This document shows, one piece after another, positions 18,185 to 27,628 of a stretch of DNA of 64,000 nucleotides. How positions within the stretch are numbered: the stretch's first letter is position 1; each line of letters starts with the position of its first letter. The translations under genes were made by a program, and so were the position numbers. The notes beneath the pieces are model-generated. The model was not told where the DNA came from and searched no databases. It worked only from the letters and a program-made list of their open reading frames with translations. This DNA is from Vibrio rarus (lineage in GTDB: Bacteria; Pseudomonadota; Gammaproteobacteria; Enterobacterales; Vibrionaceae): the NCBI RefSeq assembly GCF_024347075.1, contig NZ_AP024900.1, positions 1,798,001 to 1,862,000 of the forward strand, in the 5' to 3' direction.

Positions 18185-18834
18185 TATGGTTTTAGCGGCT
18201 TAAATGTCTGAATCTGGCCTTGTGCGCCAGAAAGTTTTTTCAATTTAGGCAACTGGGATTCTAATTTAGAACGGGAGACATCTGGGCCAACAATGACGCG
18301 ATAAAAGTTGTTCGCTTTCACCACGCTAGCGCGATAACCTTTGTTACGCAGGTCTTTAGCCATTTTTTCCGCATTGTCACCACTTCTCAATGATACTAGC
18401 TGGATAATCCAGCCACTGTCTTGGTAGTGATTTCGCTCAACCACTTTCACCTCTTTCACCTTAACCACTTCAGGCTTATGTTGCGCTGTTGCGGTCTTTT
18501 TAGGTGCAGAATGATGAGTCGCGGTTTTATGCTCAGGTTTATGCTCCCCTTTATGTGACTCCTGCCCATGAGCGTGTTGCAAAACAGGCTTAGCCTTAAT
18601 GGGCTCATCAATCACCTCTTGTACCGGTTCATCAGGTAAAGAGACCGCGTCATCCACAGGATCTTGGATCTTAAACGACTCTACCTCTGATTCGAGTTGC
18701 GGTTTAATTGGGATCGCAACAAATTCTTCTTTGTAGTGTAATTTCTCACCGTCCAGTATGTCGGGAAGCACAATCACCCCTACAGCAACCAACACTATAG
18801 TCCCCACTAAGCGACTCTGAAATTTACTTGCCAT
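18184..18834 (-). CDS. dedD: DedD-like SPOR-domain cell-division protein
   Basis: 216 residues: short cytoplasmic start, one membrane anchor (LVGTIVLVAVGVIVLPDIL), a Lys/His/Glu-rich periplasmic linker (~70-140), and a C-terminal SPOR domain (GWIIQLVSLRSGDNAEKMA ... FYRVIVGPDVSRSKLES) that binds denuded septal peptidoglycan. Non-essential septum protein in E. coli. Its start overlaps the end of folC by 11 nt, so it is translated from the same mRNA. Confidence 0.9.
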   Translation of the reverse strand: MASKFQSRLVGTIVLVAVGVIVLPDILDGEKLHYKEEFVAIPIKPQLESEVESFKIQDPVDDAVSLPDEPVQEVIDEPIKAKPVLQHAHGQESHKGEHKPEHKTATHHSAPKKTATAQHKPEVVKVKEVKVVERNHYQDSGWIIQLVSLRSGDNAEKMAKDLRNKGYRASVVKANNFYRVIVGPDVSRSKLESQLPKLKKLSGAQGQIQTFKPLKP

Positions 18835-20098
18835 TGTTGCTCCTTGATTGCCAATGCGTCAGCACGGCTCCAACAGTAAAAAATGAACCCATCACGACGA
18901 CAATATCATCCGCACTCGCCTCACTCAGCGCCTGCTCAAAGGCCAACACAGGATTGTCATAAGTGGCCGTACCTTTCGGTAAATATTGGCACAACTCTGT
19001 AGCCGAAGCCGCTCTAGGGCCTTCTAGTGACGCGGGATACCAATGTTCAGTGCATCCTGACAAGATGTTGAATGTTGCCGCCACATCTTTATCATGCAGC
19101 ATTCCCACTACGGCGCGAATTTTTTGCTGAGGGAAACGCTGTTGCAACTGCTGCACTAAGTATTGCGCTGAATGTGGATTATGAGCCACATCTAAAATGA
19201 TTGTCGGTTGCTGGGATAAATATTGCATTCTTCCCGCTAACTGCGCCCGTTTAAGGCCGTTAACTATGTTCATATCCGTCAAATTAAGATCAGACACACC
19301 CAATGCCATTAATGCTGTTGCTGCATTAGCTAAAGGCAGATTGGGTTTAGGTAAGTTTTTAACGTCAAAACTGCCTGATTGCCAATGCCATAAGTCACCG
19401 TCATCGATATAAGAATATTGATAACCCACTTGATATAGTGTGGCACCAATATCATCAGCATGAGCGGCCACGGTCATTGGCGCCTCTGGTTGCCCACAAA
19501 TGGCTGGCTTTGCTGAGCGAAAAATACCGGCTTTTTCAAAACCGATCACATTAATATCGTCCCCTAACCAATCCACATGATCAATGGCCAAACTGGTAAT
19601 GACACTGACGTCATGATCCACGATATTAGTGGCATCTAAACGACCGCCTAACCCCACTTCAAGTAACACCACATCAACGTTATGCACTTGAAACAGATGT
19701 AGCGCAGCAAGAGTGGCGTATTCAAAGAAGCTAAGGCTGATATCGCCGCGTAATACTTCGATGGCGTGAAAAGCCGCTACATGGTGCTCATCAGCAAGCT
19801 CTTGCCCGTTAATACGCACACGCTCGTTGTAACGAATTAAATGAGGAGAACTATACACACCGACACTGTATCCAGCATCAAGCAATATGGCTTCCATAAT
19901 GGCACAGGTAGAACCCTTACCATTTGTCCCAGCAACCGTAATGACTTTAGGGGCAGGCTTAGTTAAACGAGGTTGTGATTTTTCAGCAACTAAAGAAATG
20001 CGCTCTAAACCTAAGTCGATTGCACTGGTATGAATGGATTGTAAATAATCAAGCCACACCGATAAGGATGATGTGGCTTGTGGGATATGTGTACTCAT
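18824..20098 (-). CDS. folC: Dihydrofolate synthase / folylpolyglutamate synthase
   Basis: 424 residues. Mur-ligase fold with ATP loop GTNGKGSTCAIME (~58-70), the LLEVGLGGRLDATN segment and the C-terminal LDVAHNPHS motif. It adds glutamate to dihydropteroate and polyglutamylates folates. Located between accD and dedD in the conserved accD-folC-dedD-cvpA-purF order. Confidence 0.96.
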   Translation of the reverse strand: MSTHIPQATSSLSVWLDYLQSIHTSAIDLGLERISLVAEKSQPRLTKPAPKVITVAGTNGKGSTCAIMEAILLDAGYSVGVYSSPHLIRYNERVRINGQELADEHHVAAFHAIEVLRGDISLSFFEYATLAALHLFQVHNVDVVLLEVGLGGRLDATNIVDHDVSVITSLAIDHVDWLGDDINVIGFEKAGIFRSAKPAICGQPEAPMTVAAHADDIGATLYQVGYQYSYIDDGDLWHWQSGSFDVKNLPKPNLPLANAATALMALGVSDLNLTDMNIVNGLKRAQLAGRMQYLSQQPTIILDVAHNPHSAQYLVQQLQQRFPQQKIRAVVGMLHDKDVAATFNILSGCTEHWYPASLEGPRAASATELCQYLPKGTATYDNPVLAFEQALSEASADDIVVVMGSFFTVGAVLTHWQSRSNNGK

Positions 20099-20140
20099 CT
20101 ATCTATATAACGCTAAAACGGGCAGATAATGAATACTTTA

Positions 20141-21064
20141 CTATTTTTCTGGCGCTACGGGTACTTCGTATTCAGCGTCTTTTGACTGTTTATGACCAGA
20201 AACATTCAAAGGTGATGGATTATTCGTCATTTTAGCGATTAAGCTACTCACACATTGACGCATTTCGCGGCGATCAACAATCATATCAATGGCGCCGTGC
20301 TCCAGTAAGAACTCACTGGTTTGGAAACCTTCTGGCAGATCTTCACGTACGGTTTGCTCAATAACACGACGTCCGGCAAAACCGATAACGGCACGCGGTT
20401 CACCAATGTTGATATCACCCAACATAGCAAAGCTTGCTGAAACACCACCCATAGTTGGATCCGTCATTACTGAGATAAAAGGTAAACCTTTTTTAGACAG
20501 ACGCTCAAGTGCAGCACTGGTTTTGGCCATTTGCATAAGAGACATCAATGCCTCTTGCATACGTGCACCGCCACTGGCTGAGAAACACACCATGCCGCAG
20601 TTGTTTTCAATGGCCGCTTCAACAGCACGTACAAAACGCGCGCCTACTACCGATCCCATTGATCCGCCCATGAATTTAAATTCCATAGCACACGCCACTA
20701 CCGGCATTCCATGTAACGCGCCCTTCATGACAATCAAAGCGTCTTTTTCGCCACTGCTTTTTTGATATGCAGTGATGCGGTCTTTATAGCGTTTGGTATC
20801 TTTAAATTTAAGTTTATCTTTAGGCTCTAGCTCAGCGCCAAGCTCTTCACGACCGTCAGCATCTAAAAAGCTATCTAGACGATTACGAGCAGATATACGC
20901 ATATGGTGGTCACATTTAGGACACACTTCTAAATTACGTTGCAATTCGGCTTGATATAAAACTTGTCCACAAGAGGTACATTTAGTCCAAACCCCTTCTG
21001 GCACATTCGCCTTACGCGACGGTGAAATACTGCTTTTGTTGAAAATCTTCTCAATCCAACTCAT
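20141..21064 (-). CDS. accD: Acetyl-CoA carboxylase carboxyltransferase subunit beta
   Basis: 307 residues from ATG 21064 (MSWIEKIF, the standard AccD start, preceded by AAGG; an upstream in-frame start at 21118 only adds a non-conserved leader). Four-Cys zinc ribbon C29, C32, C48, C51, followed by the crotonase-fold carboxyltransferase domain ([33 protein letters not shown]). With AccA it moves CO2 from biotin to acetyl-CoA to form malonyl-CoA. Confidence 0.97.
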   Translation of the reverse strand: MSWIEKIFNKSSISPSRKANVPEGVWTKCTSCGQVLYQAELQRNLEVCPKCDHHMRISARNRLDSFLDADGREELGAELEPKDKLKFKDTKRYKDRITAYQKSSGEKDALIVMKGALHGMPVVACAMEFKFMGGSMGSVVGARFVRAVEAAIENNCGMVCFSASGGARMQEALMSLMQMAKTSAALERLSKKGLPFISVMTDPTMGGVSASFAMLGDINIGEPRAVIGFAGRRVIEQTVREDLPEGFQTSEFLLEHGAIDMIVDRREMRQCVSSLIAKMTNNPSPLNVSGHKQSKDAEYEVPVAPEK

Positions 21065-21230
21065 GAAAAACCTTTTCATTAAGCTCTCGCCCACAGGCAA
21101 GAGGTTGATAATTTGCAAGGATTAAACCATAGATCCAACCAAGTGTAGATAAAAAACTGGTTGTACCTATCCCTTACTACCTAATTATTACAGCAAAATG
21201 ACCTAACAGTGATAGAAAACTTGCTGTGCA

Positions 21231-22022
21231 TCACAGATTTTCGGGCAGGAATAAGGGGCCCATAGGTAACTCTGGTATGCCAAATTCCTCAGGGTAGTCC
21301 ACCCGAACTAAATACAAACCGTGTGCTTTCGCTGTTGCTCCAGCCAAATTACGATTTTTTTGTGCTAGTAGCCACGCCATCCACTCAACGGGTTGATCCC
21401 CACGACCCACTTCTAATAGGCTGCCCACAATATTACGCACCATGTGGTGTACAAACGCATTGGCTTTAATATCAACCACCACATAACTATTATGGCGAGT
21501 AACATTAATGTGCATCATATTGCGAAACGGGCTGTGCGACTGGCAATGAGCGGCTCGAAATGAAGTAAAGTCATTTTCACCAAGTAACGATTGGGCCGAT
21601 TGATGCATTTTGTCTACATCGAGATCACCATGATAATGGCTCACCCCTTTCGCCAAAATAGCAGGGCGTAGTGAGTGATTGTAGATAACGTAACGGTAGC
21701 GTCTTGCTGTCGCTGAAAAGCGGGCATGAAATTCGTCGCTCACATCGACGGCCCAACGAACCGCCACATCTTTTGGCAAGTTGGCGTTAACGCCCATTTG
21801 CCATGCAACTAATTTACGCGAGGAGTCGGTGTCAAAATGAACAACTTGTCCAGTGCCATGCACCCCAGTATCTGTACGGCCAGCACATTGAACTGCCACT
21901 GGGTGATTGGCCACTATGGATAACGCTTTTTCTACACGTTCCTGAACAGAGTCAAAATCATTTTGTCGTTGCCAGCCAAAATATTTTTCTCCGTCGTATT
22001 CAATACCAAGGGCGATTCTCAT
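21231..22022 (-). CDS. truA: tRNA pseudouridine(38-40) synthase
   Basis: 263 residues. The catalytic Asp51 lies in [29 protein letters not shown] at the start and [13 protein letters not shown] near the end are family hallmarks. Modifies uridines 38-40 in the anticodon stem-loop. Between fimV and accD; the dedA gene found here in E. coli is absent. Confidence 0.97.
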   Translation of the reverse strand: MRIALGIEYDGEKYFGWQRQNDFDSVQERVEKALSIVANHPVAVQCAGRTDTGVHGTGQVVHFDTDSSRKLVAWQMGVNANLPKDVAVRWAVDVSDEFHARFSATARRYRYVIYNHSLRPAILAKGVSHYHGDLDVDKMHQSAQSLLGENDFTSFRAAHCQSHSPFRNMMHINVTRHNSYVVVDIKANAFVHHMVRNIVGSLLEVGRGDQPVEWMAWLLAQKNRNLAGATAKAHGLYLVRVDYPEEFGIPELPMGPLFLPENL

Positions 22023-22089
22023 CAGTCACAATCCAGTTAAAAATTAGGGCGGAAGTATAAACGAAGCGCCCCTTTGTCACAAATTATAA

Positions 22090-22146
22090 CAATCACACTA
22101 AGTCAGTGATCAGAATATAGCGCAGAAAAAATGCTCGTAAACAAGC
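22090..22146 (+). repeat. Dispersed intergenic repeat, copy 2 (partial)
   Basis: CAATCACACTAAGTCAGTGA, then ATAGCGCAGAAAAAA and AACAAGC, parallels the minus strand of the repeat at 15828-15990 over ~55 bp with a few changes. It lies in the 155-bp gap between fimV and truA. Confidence 0.6.
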
Positions 22147-22177
22147 TAGAATGACCCGTTATTTAGTAGGATTGGTA

Positions 22178-23839
22178 TTAAAAATCGATTGAATCAAGCA
22201 GTTGCTGTGCACGCACTTGTTGTTCTTCAGAGCCTTTAGAGAGCACAGCCACTAACAATTTACGAGCATGGCTCAAATCGTTCATTTGGATATAAACGGT
22301 GGCAAGATCCAACTGACTGGCGACCTCACCATCAATGTCTACGTCTTTTAAGTCCACAGGGCCTATCACGTCAGGAAACTCTTCTAGTCCAACACGTAAG
22401 TCTAACTCTTCTTCATCGGGATTGGTTGCAGGTTCTGCATCCGCTTCCGCTATCACTTGATCAATGGATTTATAGTTTCGAGCCTCTGGCTCTGGCTGTT
22501 GCTCACTTTCAATGGATGCCGTGGTCGGTGTCTTTGCTTCATCATGGTGAAGTGGTGCTGACTGAACCTGTTTAGCTGTTTGCTCTTGCTCTTGCTCTTG
22601 CTCTTGCTCTTGCTCTTGCTCCAACAGATCTTGAGCTTCTTTTTTAGCATCCGCCAGCGCTTCTTTTTCTCCGTATTCAGGGAGATCATCGACATTGACA
22701 ACCGTTACTTCAGTTTCTGACTCTGACTCTGACTCTGATAAGATTTTATCCAACTCTTGGGCAAATTCTTTATCCAGAGGATTCACCGTTCCTTGCTGAC
22801 TCGCCTCTACATCAGCAGGACCTTGGGCAACACTTGAAGTCGCATTTGCCACTGGCGTTATAGCAACAGGCTCAATATTTTCAATTTCAGGCTCATTGCT
22901 GTCTTTTTCTGTAGGAGGCTGATTAAGCACTTTCGGCGATGCAAATTCGTTGCTCATTTGAGGAACCGGTCTTACCGACAACATCATTTTTGCCAGCAGG
23001 AGCATAATCAAAGCGGTAACAGTGACGGACAACGCCACAATCAACCAAACATTAGTCAATAACATAGAGTCCAATGCACCGCTCGGTTCAATGGTCGATT
23101 GACTTTGCTCAATAAGAATTTTCTCTACATTGGCTCGGCGCTCCGCTTCCAGATCCAATTGGCCTTTCAGTTTAACTACATCGGTACGAATGTCCCCTAA
23201 AGCCGACAATAACTGTTGGTTATTGTGTTGCAGTGAACTGAACTTTTGTTGCGATGATTGCAATTGGTTTTGTAGAAAATCAATCTGTTTTTGCTGCACA
23301 TCGATACTGGGATCTTGAGCAGTATCTTGAGAGGCGTCTTGAGAGGTCGTTTGTGCTTCATGGCTCTCCTTATCCCCCTGCTCTTTTGCCATTTTGGCAA
23401 GATAGCTAGGTTTTTGCGCATGAATTTTAAATAAACGTACCGCCTCAGCCACACTTTGTTTATCTATTTCAGCATCTGACGGAATAACCAGAGTACTTCC
23501 CGGTTTTAACAAATGTATGTTGCTGTCTTCAAATGCCGCTGTATTCCATTTATAAATGGCAAGAACCACTTTATAAACTGATTGCTGGTGACTACTTCTG
23601 ATTTTTTTCCCTATGGACCACAGGGTTTCATCAATAGCGGTAGGGCCATAATGTCTCTGGCTGGTTAATTTATTTTGGACGCGATTAATGGCTGTGCCAT
23701 CTAGGGCATCGGGCACGATATAGGTAGGAGCCACCTGTAATTGACCATTCGGCCCAACAAGACGGATATCTTCAGCGTGAGCGGTAACACTCAACAAGAG
23801 ACAAGCAATAACAACAAAAGTACGACGATACAATTCCAT
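22178..23839 (-). CDS. fimV: FimV-type polar/pilus hub protein
   Basis: 553 residues. A signal peptide (RRTFVVIACLLLSVTAHA) precedes a periplasmic part with a LysM-like region (ETLWSIGKKIRSSHQQSVYKV ... PGSTLVIPS), a coiled coil (~180-245), one membrane span (NVWLIVALSVTVTALIMLLL), a long acidic cytoplasmic region and a C-terminal FimV/TPR motif (ASQLDLATVYIQMNDLSHARKLL). FimV proteins organise the pole and type IV/type II systems (HubP in Vibrio). Two low-complexity runs occur in the acidic region: Ser-Glu repeats and seven Glu-Gln pairs. An alternative TTG start lies at 23851. Confidence 0.88.
   Translation of the reverse strand: MELYRRTFVVIACLLLSVTAHAEDIRLVGPNGQLQVAPTYIVPDALDGTAINRVQNKLTSQRHYGPTAIDETLWSIGKKIRSSHQQSVYKVVLAIYKWNTAAFEDSNIHLLKPGSTLVIPSDAEIDKQSVAEAVRLFKIHAQKPSYLAKMAKEQGDKESHEAQTTSQDASQDTAQDPSIDVQQKQIDFLQNQLQSSQQKFSSLQHNNQQLLSALGDIRTDVVKLKGQLDLEAERRANVEKILIEQSQSTIEPSGALDSMLLTNVWLIVALSVTVTALIMLLLAKMMLSVRPVPQMSNEFASPKVLNQPPTEKDSNEPEIENIEPVAITPVANATSSVAQGPADVEASQQGTVNPLDKEFAQELDKILSESESESETEVTVVNVDDLPEYGEKEALADAKKEAQDLLEQEQEQEQEQEQEQTAKQVQSAPLHHDEAKTPTTASIESEQQPEPEARNYKSIDQVIAEADAEPATNPDEEELDLRVGLEEFPDVIGPVDLKDVDIDGEVASQLDLATVYIQMNDLSHARKLLVAVLSKGSEEQQVRAQQLLDSIDF
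22581..22620. repeat. Hexanucleotide microsatellite in fimV
   Basis: TGCTCT repeated 6.7 times without a mismatch, encoding seven consecutive Glu-Gln dipeptides. Changes in copy number would keep the frame and alter linker length. A shorter CTGACT run (22716-22738) encodes Ser-Glu repeats nearby. Confidence 0.9.
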
Positions 23840-24005
23840 TTGGGAGCGCAACTAGATTTACTTTAGCGATGAATACTCTTAATTTGCTAAACTTTCCAAC
23901 AAAAGACAACTATAGGATGTCTATTTGAGCAAAAAATGTGGAGCGAATACCGCTAATGTCCAATCAAGGTCCTATGACGCCGACACGGAACAACAAAAAC
24001 AAAAA

Positions 24006-24050
24006 AAGCCAGAGGTAAATTACTTCACATCTGACTTCTGAGATTGAAAA
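24006..24050 (-). terminator. Probable terminator after asd
   Basis: On the minus strand GTCAGATGTGAAGT and ACCTCTGGC can pair around AATTT (with G-U pairs and a bulge), followed by a run of seven T. It lies about 10-50 nt past the asd stop. Confidence 0.45.
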
Positions 24051-24060
24051 AATAAGCGAA

Positions 24061-25074
24061 TTAGAAGTAATCGCGAATGAGTAATTCCGCAATTTGCACA
24101 GCGTTCGTTGCTGCGCCTTTACGCACATTGTCAGCAACAACCCACAAGTTTAGGCCGCTATGATGGCTAATATCGTTACGAATACGACCAATCATCACAT
24201 GGTCTTTACCACCCGCATCACGTACTTGTGTTGGGAAATCTTCTCCTTGGAATACTTCAATGCCTTCTGTTTGCTCAAATAAATCAATGGCATGTTGTGC
24301 ATCAATAGGAGCGCGAGTTTCAATATGTACCGCTTCTGCATGGCCATAAAAAACAGGAACACGCACACAAGTTGGGTTCACCATAATGGACGGATCATTG
24401 AAGATTTTTTGTGTTTCCCACACCATCTTCATCTCTTCTTTGGTGTAACCATTATCCATAAAGCTATCAATTTGCGGAATACAGTTAAACGCGATTTGCT
24501 GAGAAAAAGCGTCGGGTTCTGCTGGGCGACCGTTTAATAGCTTCGCCGTTTGACCCGCAAGTTCATCAATACCCGCTTTACCTGCTCCTGCCACTGACTG
24601 ATAGGTTGACACGTTAATACGCTCAATCCCAACTTCATCATGAATAGGCTTTAACGCCACCAACATTTGAATGGTGGAGCAATTTGGGTTGGCAATGATG
24701 TTACGGTTACGAAACTCAGCAATCGCTTCAGGGTTCACTTCAGGAACCACTAAAGGAATATCGTAGTCATAGCGGAAGTGCGAGGTATTATCGATCACCA
24801 CCACACCTTCATCTGCGGCCACAGGTGCCCAGCGCTCAGACAGTTCGCCTCCAGCTGAAAACAGCGCAATATGTACTTGAGACCAATCAAATTCTTCTAC
24901 ATTTTGTACTTCAATGGTCTTGCCATCAAAACGATAGGTTTTACCCTTGCTACGCTCACTGGCCAGTAAATGCAGATCACCTACAGGAAAATCTCTCTCT
25001 TTTAGGACTTCCAGAAGAGTTTCTCCGACCGCTCCGGTTGCACCTAAAATAGCCACATTAAATTTTTGACTCAT
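24061..25074 (-). CDS. asd: Aspartate-semialdehyde dehydrogenase
   Basis: 337 residues. NADP-binding loop [13 protein letters not shown] at the N-terminus and catalytic Cys132 in NPNCSTIQM. It reduces aspartyl phosphate to the semialdehyde, feeding lysine/diaminopimelate, methionine and threonine synthesis. Its start overlaps the pdxB stop by 4 nt, indicating translational coupling. Short form of the family (no USG-type divergence). Confidence 0.96.
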   Translation of the reverse strand: MSQKFNVAILGATGAVGETLLEVLKERDFPVGDLHLLASERSKGKTYRFDGKTIEVQNVEEFDWSQVHIALFSAGGELSERWAPVAADEGVVVIDNTSHFRYDYDIPLVVPEVNPEAIAEFRNRNIIANPNCSTIQMLVALKPIHDEVGIERINVSTYQSVAGAGKAGIDELAGQTAKLLNGRPAEPDAFSQQIAFNCIPQIDSFMDNGYTKEEMKMVWETQKIFNDPSIMVNPTCVRVPVFYGHAEAVHIETRAPIDAQHAIDLFEQTEGIEVFQGEDFPTQVRDAGGKDHVMIGRIRNDISHHSGLNLWVVADNVRKGAATNAVQIAELLIRDYF

Positions 25075-26204
25075 TGACTTACCTCTACCTTAAAACCTAA
25101 TTCTTGCAAGGGTTGCAAGTTACAAGACGCTGCACCTGTTAGCGTCACCGCACCATACTCTCGGCGGTCCCAATACTCTTTACGCATTTTGTCAAATGAC
25201 CCTGCTTGGCCGATTTTACGACGAAACAGCGCATCATCTTTGCGCACATCATAAATCAATTGCGTTAGGTTGTGCAGTGTTGCTTCATCCCACTCAGTAG
25301 ATAAATGCATTTGAGGCACGGGTGCTACAGGCAAAAGATCCGCAGCATTGGCAGATAAATCACTGTTAATGTGCTGACAAAATGAGTTGAAGATCATTGT
25401 CGTACCGCGCGCCTTACCTTCTAAACCATAGCCCGCGACATGTGGTGTGGCAAAAGCCAGCAAAGGCAGTAGTTCTAAATCAACCTGAGGTTCAAATTCA
25501 AACACGTCCAATACTGCGGTAAAACCATCCCCTTGTTGTAGGCGCAATTTTAACGCCTCGTTATCCACGACAGGGCCACGAGCAGCATTAATTAAAATTT
25601 GCTGTGAGGTCATCTGTTGCAAACGCCCTTCATCAATTAAGTGATGGGTTGGGTGCTCCCCTTGGCGAGTAATAGGAGTATGCAGAGAAATCACATCACT
25701 TTGCGCTAATAGCGTATCTAACGGAGTAAACTGACGAGAGTCCCCCTCCGCCTCTTTAAATGGGTCGTTAAGCAACACCTTAATGCCTATGGCTTGCAAA
25801 CAGTGCGCTAAATAGCTGCCCACCTGTCCTGCGCCAACAATACCCACCGTTTTATCAAAAATGGAAAAACCTTGCTGTTGAGCGAGCACCATAAGTGATG
25901 AAATCACATACTCAGCCACACCCACTTTATTGCATCCAGGAGCATGAGTGTAGGCGACGCCTTTCTGTTGCAGTGCTTGCTGATCAAGGTGATCGTAGCC
26001 CGCCGTTGCCGTACCCACAAAGCGCAGTTTATTGGCTTTTGCCAAAAGCTGTTCATTCACTTTAGTGACAGAGCGAATCATTAATGCATCCACATCCACT
26101 AAATCATCTGCTGTGATGGTACGTCCAGATAACGCAACCACCTCACCCAATTGGCTAAATAGCGCTTTGGCGTAAGGCATATTTTCATCAATTACAATTT
26201 TCAT
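25071..26204 (-). CDS. pdxB: Erythronate-4-phosphate dehydrogenase
   Basis: 377 residues. D-2-hydroxyacid dehydrogenase fold with the NAD loop [14 protein letters not shown] and the active-site segments [14 protein letters not shown] and [15 protein letters not shown]. The C-terminal ~90 residues form the PdxB-specific dimerisation domain. Second step of DXP-dependent pyridoxal phosphate synthesis. Same strand as fabB but separated from it by a terminator. Confidence 0.96.
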   Translation of the reverse strand: MKIVIDENMPYAKALFSQLGEVVALSGRTITADDLVDVDALMIRSVTKVNEQLLAKANKLRFVGTATAGYDHLDQQALQQKGVAYTHAPGCNKVGVAEYVISSLMVLAQQQGFSIFDKTVGIVGAGQVGSYLAHCLQAIGIKVLLNDPFKEAEGDSRQFTPLDTLLAQSDVISLHTPITRQGEHPTHHLIDEGRLQQMTSQQILINAARGPVVDNEALKLRLQQGDGFTAVLDVFEFEPQVDLELLPLLAFATPHVAGYGLEGKARGTTMIFNSFCQHINSDLSANAADLLPVAPVPQMHLSTEWDEATLHNLTQLIYDVRKDDALFRRKIGQAGSFDKMRKEYWDRREYGAVTLTGAASCNLQPLQELGFKVEVSQ

Positions 26205-26251
26205 TTGTATTACTTCATGCTCGTGTGTATGGCTACAGGATAATGATAAAC

Positions 26252-26287
26252 AAAAGGCCCGACAAGCAAAGCTTGTCGGGCCTTTAT
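26252..26287 (-). terminator. Terminator after fabB
   Basis: Stem AAAGGCCCGACAAGC / GCTTGTCGGGCCTTT with a three-base loop, followed on the minus strand by TTTTGTTTATC. It separates fabB from pdxB. Confidence 0.88.
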
Positions 26288-26306
26288 AATATTTAGGGTT
26301 AAAAAA

Positions 26307-27518
26307 TTACCCTTGGTACTTTTTAAACACTAATGTGGCGTTTGTACCACCAAAACCAAAGCTGTTTGACATCACAGTCGTCAACGGTTGATCGCGTTTT
26401 TCCGTCACGATATCAAGACCGGCTGCAGCTTCATCTAGGTTATCGATGTTGATGCTTGGTGCAACAAAACCGTGCTCTAGCATCAAGGCCGTGTAGATAG
26501 CTTCATGGACACCCGCGGCACCTAATGCGTGACCTGTCATCGCTTTCGTTGCAGAAATGGCAGGGCTGTTGCCCGCAAACACTTCTTGAATAGCGCCAAG
26601 CTCTTTCACATCACCGACTGGTGTTGACGTGCCGTGTGTGTTTACGTAATCCACAGAATCGACGTTTTGTAGAGCCATCTTCATACAACGAACCGCACCT
26701 TCACCTGATGGAGCCACCATATCGTGACCATCAGAGTTAGCACCGTAACCCACAAGTTCAGCGTAGATTTTCGCGCCGCGAGCTAGAGCGTGCTCTAACT
26801 CTTCAACAACCATCATGCCGCCGCCGCCAGAGATAACGAAACCGTCACGGTTTGCATCATAAGTACGAGAAGCGTGAGTTGGCTCATCGTTGTATTTTGT
26901 TGAAAGCGCGCCCATAGCATCAAACATCATCGACATGCTGTAGTCTAGTTCTTCACCGCCACCAGCAAAAACAACATCTTGTTTGCCCAGCTGGATAAGT
27001 TCCATTGCGTGGCCAATACAGTGTGCCGAAGTAGAACATGCAGAACTCATTGAGTAGTTAACACCTTTAATTTTAAAAGGCGTTGCAAGACAAGCTGAAA
27101 CCGTTGAACCCATAGTACGGGTCACCATGTAAGGCCCCACACGTTTCACGCTTTTTTCTCTAAGAATATCCACTGCCGCCACTTGGTTTAGCGACGATGC
27201 GCCACCGGAGCCCGCAACAATACCAGTACGCTCATTGGAAACCTGCTCAGGAGCTAGGCCAGAATCTGCAATCGCTTGCTCCATAGAAATGAACGCATAC
27301 GCCGCCGCATCACCCATGAAACGCATCTGTTTACGGTCAATATGTTCCGCAGGGTTGATCTTTAAACTACCCCAAACCTGTGAACGTAGCCCTTTTTCTT
27401 TAAATTGTTCTGAGGCTTCAATACCAGATTTGCCAGCTTTAAGAGACTCTAGTACTTCTTCGACGTTGTTACCGATACTGGAAACAATACCCATACCAGT
27501 GATCACGACTCGTTTCAT
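26307..27518 (-). CDS. fabB: Beta-ketoacyl-ACP synthase I
   Basis: 403 residues. Thiolase-fold condensing enzyme with Cys161 ([10 protein letters not shown]) and two catalytic His residues ([21 protein letters not shown]). Elongates acyl-ACP and is required for unsaturated fatty acid synthesis. Divergent from mnmC, as in E. coli. A FadR-like half-operator sits 55-71 nt upstream, consistent with FadR activation of fabB known in enterobacteria. Confidence 0.97.
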   Translation of the reverse strand: MKRVVITGMGIVSSIGNNVEEVLESLKAGKSGIEASEQFKEKGLRSQVWGSLKINPAEHIDRKQMRFMGDAAAYAFISMEQAIADSGLAPEQVSNERTGIVAGSGGASSLNQVAAVDILREKSVKRVGPYMVTRTMGSTVSACLATPFKIKGVNYSMSSACSTSAHCIGHAMELIQLGKQDVVFAGGGEELDYSMSMMFDAMGALSTKYNDEPTHASRTYDANRDGFVISGGGGMMVVEELEHALARGAKIYAELVGYGANSDGHDMVAPSGEGAVRCMKMALQNVDSVDYVNTHGTSTPVGDVKELGAIQEVFAGNSPAISATKAMTGHALGAAGVHEAIYTALMLEHGFVAPSINIDNLDEAAAGLDIVTEKRDQPLTTVMSNSFGFGGTNATLVFKKYQG

Positions 27519-27572
27519 GTGACATTCCTATAATTCAAATTTTCCGCTAGATAATAACCAGAAAGGCCGGAT

Positions 27573-27589
27573 AAAGTGGTCAGCTTTCC
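27573..27589 (-). promoter_or_regulatory. Possible FadR site upstream of fabB
   Basis: AAAGTGGTCAGCTTTCC carries the left half TGGTCAG of the FadR operator (AACTGGTCNGACCNGTT) but a poor right half. Distance to the fabB start (55 nt) suits an activator site. Weaker than the fadI and fadL sites. Confidence 0.42.
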
Positions 27590-27628
27590 TAGATATTTGT
27601 ACAATCTCTATAGTTAACATCTCATTCT

